DNA of 64,000 nucleotides from NCBI RefSeq assembly GCF_030254645.1, contig NZ_CP116346.1, positions 4,567,001-4,631,000 on the forward strand. The letters run 5' to 3'. Under the pieces are notes generated by a model. That model was not told the origin of the DNA. It made no database searches and saw only the letters and a list, made by a program, of their open reading frames with translations. Numbering within the stretch: position 1 is the first letter of the stretch; each line of letters starts with the position of its first letter. This stretch comes from Paucibacter sediminis. Lineage in GTDB: Bacteria; Pseudomonadota; Gammaproteobacteria; Burkholderiales; Burkholderiaceae_C. The position numbers and the translations under genes are program-made. This document shows positions 33,170 through 41,136 of this stretch, one piece after another.

Positions 33170-35253
33170 CCATGCTCTCGCGCCTGACCGCCCTGATGGC
33201 CCGCCACCGCGTCGCCTCGCCGCTGTTCCTGATGGCCATCCTGGCCATGGTGATACTGCCGCTGCCGCCGGTGCTGCTGGACATGCTGTTCACCTTCAAC
33301 ATCGTGCTCGCGCTGGTGGTGATCTTGGTCAGTGTCAACAGCAAGCGGCCGCTGGACTTCTCGGTCTTCCCCAGCATCATCCTGGCCACCACCCTGCTGC
33401 GCCTCTCGCTCAACGTGGCCTCCACGCGCGTGGTGCTGCTGCACGGCCACGAGGGCACGCATGCGGCCGGCCAGGTGATCGAATCGTTCGGCAATGTGGT
33501 GATCGGCGGCAACTTCGTCGTCGGCATCGTGGTGTTCGTGATCCTGATGGTGGTGAACTTCATCGTCGTCACCAAGGGCGCGGAGCGCATCTCCGAGGTC
33601 TCGGCCCGCTTCACGCTGGACGCCCTGCCCGGCAAGCAGATGGCCATCGACGCCGACCTCAATGCCGGCCTGATCAACCAGGAGAAGGCTCAAGCGCGGC
33701 GCAAGGAGGTGGGCGCCGAGGCCGACTTCTACGGCGCCATGGACGGCGCCTCCAAGTTCGTGCGCGGCGATGCGATCGCCTCCATCCTGATCCTGCTCAT
33801 CAACATGATTGGCGGCGTCGCGATCGGCGCCTTCATGCACGATCTGTCCTTTGGCGACGCCTTCCGCCAATACGCGCTGCTGACCATCGGCGACGGCCTG
33901 GTGGCGCAGATCCCGGCGCTCTTGCTGTCGGCCGCGGCGGCCATCATCGTCACACGCATCAGCGATGCCGGCGACATCGAGAACCAGATCGGCGAGCAGC
34001 TGCTGGCCTCGCCCGCGGTGCTCTACAGCGCCGCGGCGGTGATGCTGGGCCTGGCCGTGATCCCCGGCATGCCGGTGCTGACCTTCAGCGCCTTTGCCGC
34101 GGTGCTGGGCTTTGTGGGCTGGCGCATGAGCCAGCGCCAGCAGGCCGCGCCCAAGCCGGCCGCGGCGCTGGAGACGGCGCTGCTCGTGGAGGCCCAGCCC
34201 GAGCCCGACTGGCGCGCGTTGCCGGTGGTGGAGCCGCTCTCGGTGGCGGTGGGCTACAAGCTGGTGCAGCTAATCGATCCGGCGCATGGCGCGCCGCTGC
34301 AAAAGCGCGTCAAGGGCATGCGGCAAAGCCTCAGCGAGAACCTCGGCCTGCTCTTGCCCAGCCTGACGGTGCGCGACGATCTCTCGCTGAAGCCGACGCA
34401 GTACAGCGTGCTGCTGAACGGCAGCGTGATCGCGCAGGGCGAGGTCTATGCCGAGCGCCTGATGGCGATCGCCTCGACCCAGGTCTATGGCGAGCTGGAC
34501 GGCGTGCCCGGCCTGGACCCGGCCTATGGCATGCCCGTCACCTGGATCGAGGCCCGGCACAAGGCCCACGCGCTGGGCCTGGGCTACCAGGTGGTGGACC
34601 TGGCCAGCACCATCGCCACGCACCTGTCCAAGCTGGTGCGCGATCATCTGCCCGAGCTCTTGCGCTATGAGGACATCACCGCGCTGATGGAGCGGCTGAC
34701 GGCGCAAAGCCCCAAGCTGGCCGCGGCGCTGGAGAAGGCTTACACGCACAGTCAGCTGCTGAAGATACTGCGCCTGCTGCTGGCGGAGAACGTCTCGATC
34801 AAGGACATCGTGCTGATCGCCAGCACCCTGGTGGAGAACGCCGAGGCCACCAAGGACCCGATCCTGCTGGCCGCCGAGCTGCGCTGCGCGCTGCGCCGGC
34901 AGATCGTCTCCAGCATCTGCGGCCCGGTGGGCGGCATGAAGGTCTTCAACCTCGGCAGCGAGCTCGAGAACCTGCTGCTGGGCGCGCTCAACCAGGCGCG
35001 CCAAGGCGGCGCCAAGGTCAGCCTGGACAGCTACCCGGTCGACCCGCAACTGCTGGGCCAGCTGCAGCAGCACATGCCCGCCGCACGCGACGCGATGAAG
35101 GCCCAGGCCAGCACCCCGCTGCTGCTGGTAACGCCGCAGGTGCGGCCGCTGCTGGCCCGCTACGCGCGCCTGTTCGCGCCGGGCCTGCATGTGCTCTCCT
35201 ACAACGAGGTGCCGGAGCAGCGCGAGATCAGCGTGCTGGGTTCGCTGGGCTGA
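33166..35253 (+). CDS. flhA: Flagellar export gate protein FlhA
   Basis: A 695-aa protein with an N-terminal membrane half (about 20-325, eight helices; the FHIPEP-region signature appears as NSKRPLDFSVFPSIILATTLLRLSLNVASTR) and a C-terminal cytoplasmic domain that forms the nonameric docking ring. It is the export engine that uses the proton gradient. Last gene of fliMNPQR-flhBA; its 3' end overlaps the convergent unknown gene by 26 bases. Confidence 0.97.
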   Translation: MTMLSRLTALMARHRVASPLFLMAILAMVILPLPPVLLDMLFTFNIVLALVVILVSVNSKRPLDFSVFPSIILATTLLRLSLNVASTRVVLLHGHEGTHAAGQVIESFGNVVIGGNFVVGIVVFVILMVVNFIVVTKGAERISEVSARFTLDALPGKQMAIDADLNAGLINQEKAQARRKEVGAEADFYGAMDGASKFVRGDAIASILILLINMIGGVAIGAFMHDLSFGDAFRQYALLTIGDGLVAQIPALLLSAAAAIIVTRISDAGDIENQIGEQLLASPAVLYSAAAVMLGLAVIPGMPVLTFSAFAAVLGFVGWRMSQRQQAAPKPAAALETALLVEAQPEPDWRALPVVEPLSVAVGYKLVQLIDPAHGAPLQKRVKGMRQSLSENLGLLLPSLTVRDDLSLKPTQYSVLLNGSVIAQGEVYAERLMAIASTQVYGELDGVPGLDPAYGMPVTWIEARHKAHALGLGYQVVDLASTIATHLSKLVRDHLPELLRYEDITALMERLTAQSPKLAAALEKAYTHSQLLKILRLLLAENVSIKDIVLIASTLVENAEATKDPILLAAELRCALRRQIVSSICGPVGGMKVFNLGSELENLLLGALNQARQGGAKVSLDSYPVDPQLLGQLQQHMPAARDAMKAQASTPLLLVTPQVRPLLARYARLFAPGLHVLSYNEVPEQREISVLGSLG

Positions 35254-35923
35254 GGCCGGCCTCGCGCTGACGCAGCACCGCGGCGATTTCGGCCGCGGCG
35301 CGCAGCAGCCAGGCGCCATGCCCCAGCGCCAAGGGCTGAGACGCCGGCGCGTGCGTGGGCATGGGCCGCGTCAGGCGCACCAGCCAGCAGCGCCGCAGGC
35401 GCAGCGGCACCGCAGCCAGCGCGGTGGCGATCGCCGGCACCAGCGCGCGCAAGGCCTGCAGGGTAGCGGGCGAACGCGCGCCGAGCTGCAGCCACAGGCC
35501 CTGCTGCCAGTGCAAGAGCACCAACACCGGCTCGCCATCGAGCAGCAGGCCCAGCGCCAGGCTCGGGTCCTCCTGCGCGGCGCCGCCGGCATGGGCCTCG
35601 TCGCGATCGCGCGGCCAGCGCCAGGGTGCTTGCGGCGTGGCCATGAAGCGCAGCCCCTGCTGGGGCAGCGCCGCGGCCATGCTCAGCGCCAGCCTGCCGT
35701 CCAGCAGCTGCGCCTGCCAGCGCGCCGCCTCGGTGGCGGCGTCGGGCTGCTCGTGCAGCGTCTCCACGCGCATCGCCGTCAGCATGGCGGCATCCATCGG
35801 CTCCGCAGCGATCGGCGCGATCACCTCGATGGGCAGGGCCGCCGGGCGCGCGGCGCGCGCGGCGGCCGGAGACAGTGCGGGCAGGGCCGGCAGCGCGGGG
35901 ATGGGCGTGATGGAGGAGGCCAT
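35228..35923 (-). CDS. Hypothetical protein of the flagellar locus, between fliC and flhA
   Basis: A 231-aa soluble protein I do not recognise. N-terminal Ala/Pro-rich segment (about 1-50), then a mixed alpha/beta body with LALGLLLDGEPVLVLLHWQQGLWLQLGARS and a basic stretch LRLRRCWLVRLTRP. It shares composition with the lafW-position protein and FliK, so secretion or chaperone-related roles are possible, but no domain is clear. It lies just past the fliC terminator on the same strand and converges on flhA with a 26-base overlap. In lateral loci lafZ or lafV lie near this place; homology is unproven. Confidence 0.6.
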   Translation of the reverse strand: MASSITPIPALPALPALSPAAARAARPAALPIEVIAPIAAEPMDAAMLTAMRVETLHEQPDAATEAARWQAQLLDGRLALSMAAALPQQGLRFMATPQAPWRWPRDRDEAHAGGAAQEDPSLALGLLLDGEPVLVLLHWQQGLWLQLGARSPATLQALRALVPAIATALAAVPLRLRRCWLVRLTRPMPTHAPASQPLALGHGAWLLRAAAEIAAVLRQREAGLSPANPAR

Positions 35924-35949
35924 GAGTTCGAGGCATCGAAGGGCTCAAA

Positions 35950-35985
35950 ACAAAAAAACCCGGCGCTCGCACGCCGGGTTTCTCG
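35950..35985 (-). terminator. Rho-independent terminator of fliC
   Basis: On the minus strand, AACCCGGCG, a six-base loop and CGCCGGGTT form a ten-pair stem followed by a run of T (TTTTTTTG), 25 bases after the fliC stop. It separates fliC from the unknown gene downstream. Confidence 0.9.
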
Positions 35986-36009
35986 CTTGCAGGCAGTGCC
36001 TTGGCGGTA

Positions 36010-36870
36010 TTACTGCAGCAGCGACATGACCAGGCCGGACATGCTGTTGCTCTGCTTCAGCATCGACGAGCCGGCTTGCATCAGCATCTGCTTGGTCGTC
36101 ATGTTCGAGGTCTCGGTGGCGTAGTCCACGTCCATGATGCGGCCACGGGCCTGGGCGGCGTTGGTGCTGACGTTCTGCAGGTTGTTGTAGACATGGTCCA
36201 GGCGGTTGGCCGCGGCACCCATGCCGGCGCGGATCTTGCCGATCGTGTCCAGCGCGGTGTTGACCTTGTCGATCGCGCCGTTGGCGCTGGCGGCATTGAT
36301 TTCGGTGCCGGCGGCGCCGCCCGGGGCGGTGTACTTGGCGCTGACGGCGGTCAGGTCGGTGCCGGCCTGGGTGAAGTCGGCGCTGATGTCCACGGTCATC
36401 TTCTCGCTCGACGAGGCGCCGATCTGGAAGGTCACCGCTGCGGCCATGGTGCCACCCACCAGCAGCTTGCTGCCGCCGAAGCTGGTGTTGTTCATGATGT
36501 TGTTCAGCTCACCGCCCAGGGCGTCGTACTCGGCCTGCATGGCGTCGCGATCCTTGGTGGTGGACGAACCGCTGGCGGACTCGGTAGCCAGGTCCTTCAT
36601 GCGCAGCAGGATGTTCGAGACTTCGTTCAGCGCGCCTTCGGCGGTCTGCAGCATCGAGATGCCGTTCTGCGTGTTGCGCATCGCCACGGCCTGGCCGCGG
36701 GTCTGGGCGTCCAGACGGGTGGCGATCTGCAGGCCGGCGGCGTCGTCCATGGCGGAGTTGACGCGGAAGCCCGTGCCCAGACGGGTCATCGAGGTGGACA
36801 GAGCGCGCTGCGAAGCGCCCAGCGAGTTTTGCGTGGAAAGAGCAGCGGCGTTGGTGTGCAGGCTAAGCAT
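36010..36870 (-). CDS. fliC: Flagellin (lateral LafA-like)
   Basis: A 286-aa filament protein with full D0/D1 ends: N-terminal LHTNAAALSTQNSLGASQRALSTSMTRLGTGFRVNSAMDDAAGLQIATRL and C-terminal ANRLDHVYNNLQNVSTNAAQARGRIMDVDYATETSNMTTKQMLMQAGSSMLKQSNSMSGLVMSLLQ (in pieces), with a small central domain. Its size is that of a lateral flagellin. ATG 36870 follows CTGGAGCTTCCC. A sigma-28-like promoter lies at 36929-36956, giving a 5' leader of about 55 bases, and a strong terminator follows. It is transcribed alone. Confidence 0.96.
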   Translation of the reverse strand: MLSLHTNAAALSTQNSLGASQRALSTSMTRLGTGFRVNSAMDDAAGLQIATRLDAQTRGQAVAMRNTQNGISMLQTAEGALNEVSNILLRMKDLATESASGSSTTKDRDAMQAEYDALGGELNNIMNNTSFGGSKLLVGGTMAAAVTFQIGASSSEKMTVDISADFTQAGTDLTAVSAKYTAPGGAAGTEINAASANGAIDKVNTALDTIGKIRAGMGAAANRLDHVYNNLQNVSTNAAQARGRIMDVDYATETSNMTTKQMLMQAGSSMLKQSNSMSGLVMSLLQ

Positions 36871-36928
36871 GGGAAGCTCCAGAAGTTTGTCGTCGTGATC
36901 GGACAAGTTGTCTTGCCCTCAGCCATAC

Positions 36929-36956
36929 AAGGCGACGCGCCGCCCGCAGGACTTAA
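36929..36956 (-). promoter_or_regulatory. Sigma-28-like promoter of fliC
   Basis: Minus strand TTAAGTCC, 12 bases, GTCGCCTT, 59 bases upstream of the flagellin ATG. The second box is identical to those before flgK and fliD. Confidence 0.75.
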
Positions 36957-37074
36957 ATGCCGAACGAAGAAAAACTTTGGAAACCGCCGCGGCTGCGGAC
37001 TGGCCCCGGAGGGGTCCACATTCTGCCCGCTAGACCGCATAGATGCTTGATCTACGCCGCTTGCATCCTCAAAC

Positions 37075-37099
37075 GTTCCCCGGTTTGTTCCCCGGTTTT
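37075..37099 (+). repeat. Left-end tandem iterons of the satellite element
   Basis: Two perfect tandem copies of GTTCCCCGGTTT (37075-37086 and 37087-37098). The second is part of the 14-bp direct repeat shared with the right end. Such clusters near an integrase often are arm-type binding sites. Confidence 0.75.
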
Positions 37100-37178
37100 C
37101 TTCGCTCTACCCATGGCGTAGGCACTTGGCAGCAACCGCACTAAATCGCTCTATTTTGCAGAGCCGAGGCAATACTGT

Positions 37179-37550
37179 TTAGCACCCATTTCCGGCATTC
37201 TTTGCTCGCTTCGGCGCTCGGCCATTCAGCGCAGCGCGAGCCTTACCTTCCGTACTCGTCGGACCGGTGGACAGGCCGCCGTGGAGCTTGCAGCGCCCAT
37301 TGGCATAGATCGCAGTCAGCGAGCAAGGCTTGCCAGAGCGCTTACCGGTGGCACCGCAGCGCAGGCCGGCAAAAAGGGCGTAGTCCATGCGCAGCGGGTT
37401 GCACCGCATCCGCTCGGCGATCTCCCATTCCGGCACGCCCGCAGCCAGCAGCCGCATCACCTCTGCCCGCTCTGCCTTCATAGCGGCCACGAACGCCTGG
37501 CGCATCGCCGCTTGCGGATCAATAGCACGCAGCTTTTGACTGCCAGTCAT
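37179..37550 (-). CDS. HGG-motif small protein of the satellite element
   Basis: A 123-aa protein with an N-terminal helical part that looks like a helix-turn-helix (MRLLAAGVPEWEIAERMRCNP) and a C-terminal CxxHGGLSTGPTSTEGKARAALN motif. The Cys...Cys-x-Leu-His-Gly-Gly-x-Ser-Thr-Gly-Pro pattern is common in small phage and island proteins of unknown role, probably a zinc-binding fold. ATG 37550 overlaps the stop of the upstream gene by four bases; longer readings run into that gene. Last gene of the element's operon. Confidence 0.7.
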   Translation of the reverse strand: MTGSQKLRAIDPQAAMRQAFVAAMKAERAEVMRLLAAGVPEWEIAERMRCNPLRMDYALFAGLRCGATGKRSGKPCSLTAIYANGRCKLHGGLSTGPTSTEGKARAALNGRAPKRAKNAGNGC

Positions 37551-38002
37551 GAGGTCCGCTCCAGCCGGCCGAAACCCGCGCAGCGCTGCGGCAGCGTTGC
37601 CAGGTCGTCGCCCAGAATCTGCGGCATATCGGCCGCCTTGTGATTTCCGCAGCGCCTGGCCCCGGCCTTGAAATGCCGGCACTCGAAACAGCTTCGCCGG
37701 TCGTCCCCTTCAGCCGTGCGCGACGCCATCCACGCTGCAAGCTGGGCCGCCTTCGCGCTGTCCAGGCCCAAGCCCATCAAGCGAGGTTGCTGCGGGTCTT
37801 TCGGGCCTGGATCGTCAAGCGGTGCAGCGGGCCTGATCTCGTTGGCCTTGAGCGCGTCGAGCAAGCCGGGCTTGTGCGCCCGGATCGCGCTGCGCATGGC
37901 GTCGGTCAGCCGTTCGCGTGGCGTAACGATCAGGTTGTCCCCGTCAACGGTTAGCGCAAGACCAGCGGTGCGTAGGTGCTGCAGCAGGTCGAAGGCACCC
38001 AT
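37547..38002 (-). CDS. TubC-docking-like N-terminal protein of the satellite element
   Basis: A 151-aa protein. Residues about 3-50 (FDLLQHLRTAGLALTVDGDNLIVTPRERLTDAMRSAIRAHKPGLLDAL) strongly resemble the TubC N-terminal docking domain, known from NRPS/PKS termini and from small phage and plasmid proteins. The C-terminal half has CFECRHFKAGARRCGNH and a further Cys, a likely zinc site. The function in mobile elements is not established. It overlaps the helicase stop (TGATG) and the next gene (four bases), so translation is coupled. Confidence 0.7.
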   Translation of the reverse strand: MGAFDLLQHLRTAGLALTVDGDNLIVTPRERLTDAMRSAIRAHKPGLLDALKANEIRPAAPLDDPGPKDPQQPRLMGLGLDSAKAAQLAAWMASRTAEGDDRRSCFECRHFKAGARRCGNHKAADMPQILGDDLATLPQRCAGFGRLERTS

Positions 38003-39240
38003 CAGAACACCTCGCTGGCATGGTCAACCGTGCCAAGGGTGCCAACAGTGCCAAGGTTTTCAGACGTGGAATCCTTGGCCCCCTTGGCATCCTTGCCCTC
38101 ATTGGGCGAAGCCTCAGCGACCATGCCCCACAGCCAGCCGGCAGCCTCCTTGCGAGACTCGATGCCAAGATGCGCCTTTGCCCGCTTAATGGTCCGCTCA
38201 CTGTGCCCAGCCTGCCGGGCTTCAGCCAAGATGTATTTGGCCGACTTCGGCCCATTCGCCAACTCATGCCGCAGGAAGCCGCAAGCGTCATCGAAGGCTG
38301 AGGCCTCCACATCGTCGCCCTGATCGGCTTCAGCTTCGGCCAGCAGCTCGCGGGCGGTGCCATCCACCGCCTGGCCCCACTCGATCAGCGAGGCATGAAC
38401 GCCCGGCCAGGCCTGCAGCTCGGTCTGTGCAATGCCGTACTCAAATCCCCCATCGTCTGGGCCGATGTTGGACTTGCTGCGCACCAGAATGCGCCGATCC
38501 TCGCCGCCGTCCTGCCCCTTCACCTTGGCGGCGCACAGCACCACACGCGCCACCGCGCCGAAGGCCATCGAGCCCACCACCCGCTCGGTCGGGTCGCGCC
38601 CGCTCGATCCCTTGCTGAAGTGCGAGATGCCCAGCACCGCCGCGCCCAGCGCTGCGCCAAGATCCACCAGGGGCTGCAGAGCGCGCCGGACCTCGGTGTT
38701 CTTGTGGCTGTCGCCGGCCACAGTGGAAACAACCGGGTCAACGATCAGCAGCCGGACATTACCGATGCGCTCGGCCTCAGCCAGCAGTTGGGGCATGTCT
38801 CGCGCTGGGTCGAAAGGCAGCACCTCGCCAGCGACATGGGAACCCGTCACAAAGAACACCCGCGCAGGATCTGCCCCCATGGCCACCAGGCGCGGCAGCA
38901 GCGTATCGGCGGGGTCATCCTCGCCGCTCCACATCAGGACAGCGCCTGCATCGCAGCGGGAACCATCTGGCCAGCGGCCGGCACTGGTCACGGCCGCCGC
39001 CATCGCAAGGGCCAAGGTTGTCTTGCCCTGACCGGGTGCGCCAGCCAGCACATGGAACTTGCCCAGCGCCAGCCAGTCACGCCAGAGCCAGCGCACCGGC
39101 TCGGGCTTCAGCGTCGCGGCACAAGTTAGGATCACCCCATCCTCGGGCGGCATCGCTGCCTGGGGCTTCGCATGAGCGGCCAGCACCTTGGCGCGGTCGG
39201 CATCCAGTCTGCGCCAATCGGGTTTGTCGATAGCGCTCAT
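38002..39240 (-). CDS. RepA-type AAA/RecA-like helicase of the satellite element
   Basis: A 412-aa ATPase. Walker A is GAPGQGKTTLAL (residues about 67-78), Walker B lies in VRLLIVDPVVSTV, and GISHFSKGSSG is the typical motif after it; this is the RSF1010 RepA/AAA_25 family of hexameric replicative helicases. The C-terminal part (about 310-400) is helical and could bind DNA. With the adjacent CHC2 protein it likely forms a minimal replication module of the element. ATG 39240 overlaps the CHC2 gene stop by four bases. Confidence 0.85.
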   Translation of the reverse strand: MSAIDKPDWRRLDADRAKVLAAHAKPQAAMPPEDGVILTCAATLKPEPVRWLWRDWLALGKFHVLAGAPGQGKTTLALAMAAAVTSAGRWPDGSRCDAGAVLMWSGEDDPADTLLPRLVAMGADPARVFFVTGSHVAGEVLPFDPARDMPQLLAEAERIGNVRLLIVDPVVSTVAGDSHKNTEVRRALQPLVDLGAALGAAVLGISHFSKGSSGRDPTERVVGSMAFGAVARVVLCAAKVKGQDGGEDRRILVRSKSNIGPDDGGFEYGIAQTELQAWPGVHASLIEWGQAVDGTARELLAEAEADQGDDVEASAFDDACGFLRHELANGPKSAKYILAEARQAGHSERTIKRAKAHLGIESRKEAAGWLWGMVAEASPNEGKDAKGAKDSTSENLGTVGTLGTVDHASEVF

Positions 39241-39704
39241 GCGGTCGCCTCCAGCATTACGCCCTGAATCGTGCGCGCAGCCTCGATCACTCGTTCCCGA
39301 TCTGCGGGGTCTTTGATCGCATCGGCTGCAGCCAGCGCCGTGCAAACGATCAGCCAGGCCTCGGCCTGCACTAGCTTCAGCGCGGCGGCGGGGGATAGCG
39401 TGGTCTTGCGTGCTGGCTGGGCCGGCTTGCCGTCACCCACGGTTGCGCCCAAGGCTTCGGCCGCCTCAATGAACTCCAGGCCGTGCCACTGCATGACGTA
39501 GGCCAGCACATCCCCGCCTTTCTGGTCGCAGGCCATGCAGACCCACGCACCGCTGTCGGTGTTGATGCGCATGGAGTCGCTGCCGCCGTGGAACACGCAG
39601 CGGGTCGTTTTCCATCGTCCAGGCCCCTTGAGCGTCAGGCCCTCGCCCTCAAAGAACGCCACAGGATTAGGGAGCATGTCGCGCTCGTATCGCTTGCCCA
39701 TCAT
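39237..39704 (-). CDS. CHC2 zinc-finger, DNA primase-like protein
   Basis: A 155-aa protein. Residues 36-59 form a CHC2 zinc finger, Cys36-x2-His39-x16-Cys56-x2-Cys59, followed by KGGDVLAYVMQWHGLEFIEAAEALG, as in the N-terminal domain of DnaG-type primases. The catalytic TOPRIM domain is absent, so it probably acts as a DNA-recognition part with the helicase encoded next. Start MMGKRYERDM; it overlaps the upstream gene by four bases. Confidence 0.8.
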   Translation of the reverse strand: MMGKRYERDMLPNPVAFFEGEGLTLKGPGRWKTTRCVFHGGSDSMRINTDSGAWVCMACDQKGGDVLAYVMQWHGLEFIEAAEALGATVGDGKPAQPARKTTLSPAAALKLVQAEAWLIVCTALAAADAIKDPADRERVIEAARTIQGVMLEATA

Positions 39705-39964
39705 CGGCCCCCGATCTGTGCGAGCAACTGCGCGGCCTGAGTGATGCCGTCGACTGTGCGCGAGTAGCCCCAGCGCTCCACCAGCAGCAGGCCATCGGTC
39801 AGGCGGTGCAGCGCATAGCCCTGCAACGCGAACGCGGCTTGTAGGCTGGCAAAGGCCTTGCGCTCGGTGTTCACGCTGGCAAAATCTGTGCGGTCTGCTG
39901 ATCGCTGTTCACCGAAGCCCTGCACCGCTGCAACGGTCGGGGCTTCTGTCTTTTGTGTTCTCAT
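39701..39964 (-). CDS. Small hypothetical protein of the satellite element
   Basis: An 87-aa protein. The C-terminal part FASLQAAFALQGYALHRLTDGLLLVERWGYSRTVDGITQAAQLLAQIGG is a small alpha/beta fold seen in phage and island proteins of unknown role. ATG 39964 (MRTQKTEAP) chosen because it overlaps the preceding stop by four bases, matching the pattern of the whole operon. Confidence 0.6.
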   Translation of the reverse strand: MRTQKTEAPTVAAVQGFGEQRSADRTDFASVNTERKAFASLQAAFALQGYALHRLTDGLLLVERWGYSRTVDGITQAAQLLAQIGGR

Positions 39965-40254
39965 GCACGCCCCCTCAGCAGCGAATACACGCCGATGCGA
40001 TGGCATTCGCCGGACTCGGTTTGGACAACGCGCCAGGTCGTCAGCACCGCATAGCCCTGCTTTACAAGGTCCAGCTTGCGGGCGCGAGGGTCGTACAGGT
40101 CAAGATAACGTGAGGCTTCGAAGGTGGTGCAGTGCCCCAGCGTCTGCAGAGCCTCCAGCAGGCGGGCGCGCTGCGGCGCCGATGTGTCGCCCTGATGCCG
40201 ATCACGGATCGCGTGCAGCGCCTTGATGCGCTCGGGTGGGGTCTTCGCCATCAT
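39961..40254 (-). CDS. Small winged-helix-like protein of the satellite element
   Basis: A 97-aa protein. RLLEALQTLGHCTTFEASRYLDLYDPRARKLDLVKQGYAVLTTWRVV reads as a helix-turn-helix with a wing, a common small protein in phage replication regions. A regulatory or replication-accessory role is plausible. It overlaps its neighbours on both sides by four bases. Confidence 0.65.
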   Translation of the reverse strand: MMAKTPPERIKALHAIRDRHQGDTSAPQRARLLEALQTLGHCTTFEASRYLDLYDPRARKLDLVKQGYAVLTTWRVVQTESGECHRIGVYSLLRGRA

Positions 40255-40514
40255 TGCGCACCCCCTTGTGCCCTGATCCAGTCGCGCACAGCAGCAGCCG
40301 GCCAGCGGGTACAGCGTCGGCCAAGGCGGACAGGCTCGGGAAAGTCGCCGGATGCTAGGCGGCGATAGATGCTCGGGCGGCTGAGGCCGGTCATGGCCTC
40401 CACCGTTGCCATCTTCAGCAAGGCGTCAGGCAGGGTGCCGGCCTCGATGGGCTGGCGCTTCTCAGGTTGTCGCGTGGGGTGCATGGTGCGCTCCATGAGT
40501 GAACATGAGCGCAT
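40251..40514 (-). CDS. AlpA-family transcriptional regulator
   Basis: An 87-aa protein with a MerR/AlpA-type helix-turn-helix (LLKMATVEAMTGLSRPSIYRRLASGDFPEPVRLGRRCTRWPAAAVRDWI), the hallmark of excisionase-like regulators in P4-type islands. AlpA proteins activate the integrase or the replication operon. ATG 40514, 40496 and 40484 are possible starts. It begins the tightly packed operon towards 37179. Confidence 0.85.
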   Translation of the reverse strand: MRSCSLMERTMHPTRQPEKRQPIEAGTLPDALLKMATVEAMTGLSRPSIYRRLASGDFPEPVRLGRRCTRWPAAAVRDWIRAQGGAQ

Positions 40515-40572
40515 GGTGTCTAGCTGGCAGGTTCAGGGCGAGGCATTTGCTAGCAACGCAAATGCCTTGACG

Positions 40573-41052
40573 TTAGTCACCGTTTTGCCTGCGGCGACGC
40601 TGCGCGACCTTCTTCCGGAGTGTCTCTGGCTCCATCCCATATGCTTCGGCAAGCCTCACAAAGTCCAAACTTTTCGGGCCGCTTCTGTTCCGGGCCAACA
40701 GGTCGTTTATCGCCTGAATTGCAGATACTTCTCGGTCACTAAGCGCCGGCTTGCCCGTGCCTCTGCCAACATGAGTCGCCCACTTGGAGACGCTACCGCC
40801 CACCCAGTCTGGACGCGTTATCAGTGCCCGGACAATCCGAAGCCTCAACTCTGAGTCATCTGGTAGCGGGTGAAATGAAGTTGGGTTCCCCTGACCATCC
40901 GTTGTTGCTGGCGATAGCAGCAACTCAAGCAAAGGGTGAGCGTTGCCACCAGCGCAATGGATCAGAGCGTTTTTCCAGCTCTGATGTGCCCCACCGTCCA
41001 GCTCCTGATTCTGATTCTGAGAGTCACTTGAGTCCATGCGCCCCTCGCGCAC
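40573..41052 (-). CDS. Hypothetical protein of the satellite element
   Basis: A 159-aa protein. The N-terminus is acidic and Gln/Ser-rich; the C-terminal part VSAIQAINDLLARNRSGPKSLDFVRLAEAYGMEPETLRKKVAQRRRRQ looks like a helix-turn-helix followed by a basic tail, so DNA binding is plausible. I do not recognise the family. Codon use is less GC-biased than in chromosomal neighbours, in keeping with transfer. The likely start is MDSSDSQNQ at 41037 or ATG 41052. Confidence 0.55.
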   Translation of the reverse strand: MREGRMDSSDSQNQNQELDGGAHQSWKNALIHCAGGNAHPLLELLLSPATTDGQGNPTSFHPLPDDSELRLRIVRALITRPDWVGGSVSKWATHVGRGTGKPALSDREVSAIQAINDLLARNRSGPKSLDFVRLAEAYGMEPETLRKKVAQRRRRQNGD

Positions 41053-41136
41053 CCCTGGGCAAAAGGTGCCGCGCCAGCCCGCCAGGGAAACGGGTTTTCG
41101 GGGATCAGCCTAGGCGCGGCGGAATAGGTGGAGGAA

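Larger units (their letters stand above)
36871..37178. other. Flagellin upstream region and left junction of the satellite element
   Basis: This holds the fliC leader and promoter (36871-36956), a short stretch without recognisable signals, the tandem GTTCCCCGGTTT repeats at 37075-37098 that mark the left end of the integrated element, and about 80 bases downstream of the element's last gene. GC content falls to about 50% in 37100-37200. Confidence 0.6.

Noticed and set aside
36953-36979. CAAAGTTT-N11-GCATTTAA on the minus strand, a fair match to the enterobacterial FliA consensus upstream of fliC
   Set aside because: The motif TTAAGTCC-N12-GTCGCCTT just downstream is shared with flgK and fliD at identical spacing and is the better candidate; the other occurs once only.
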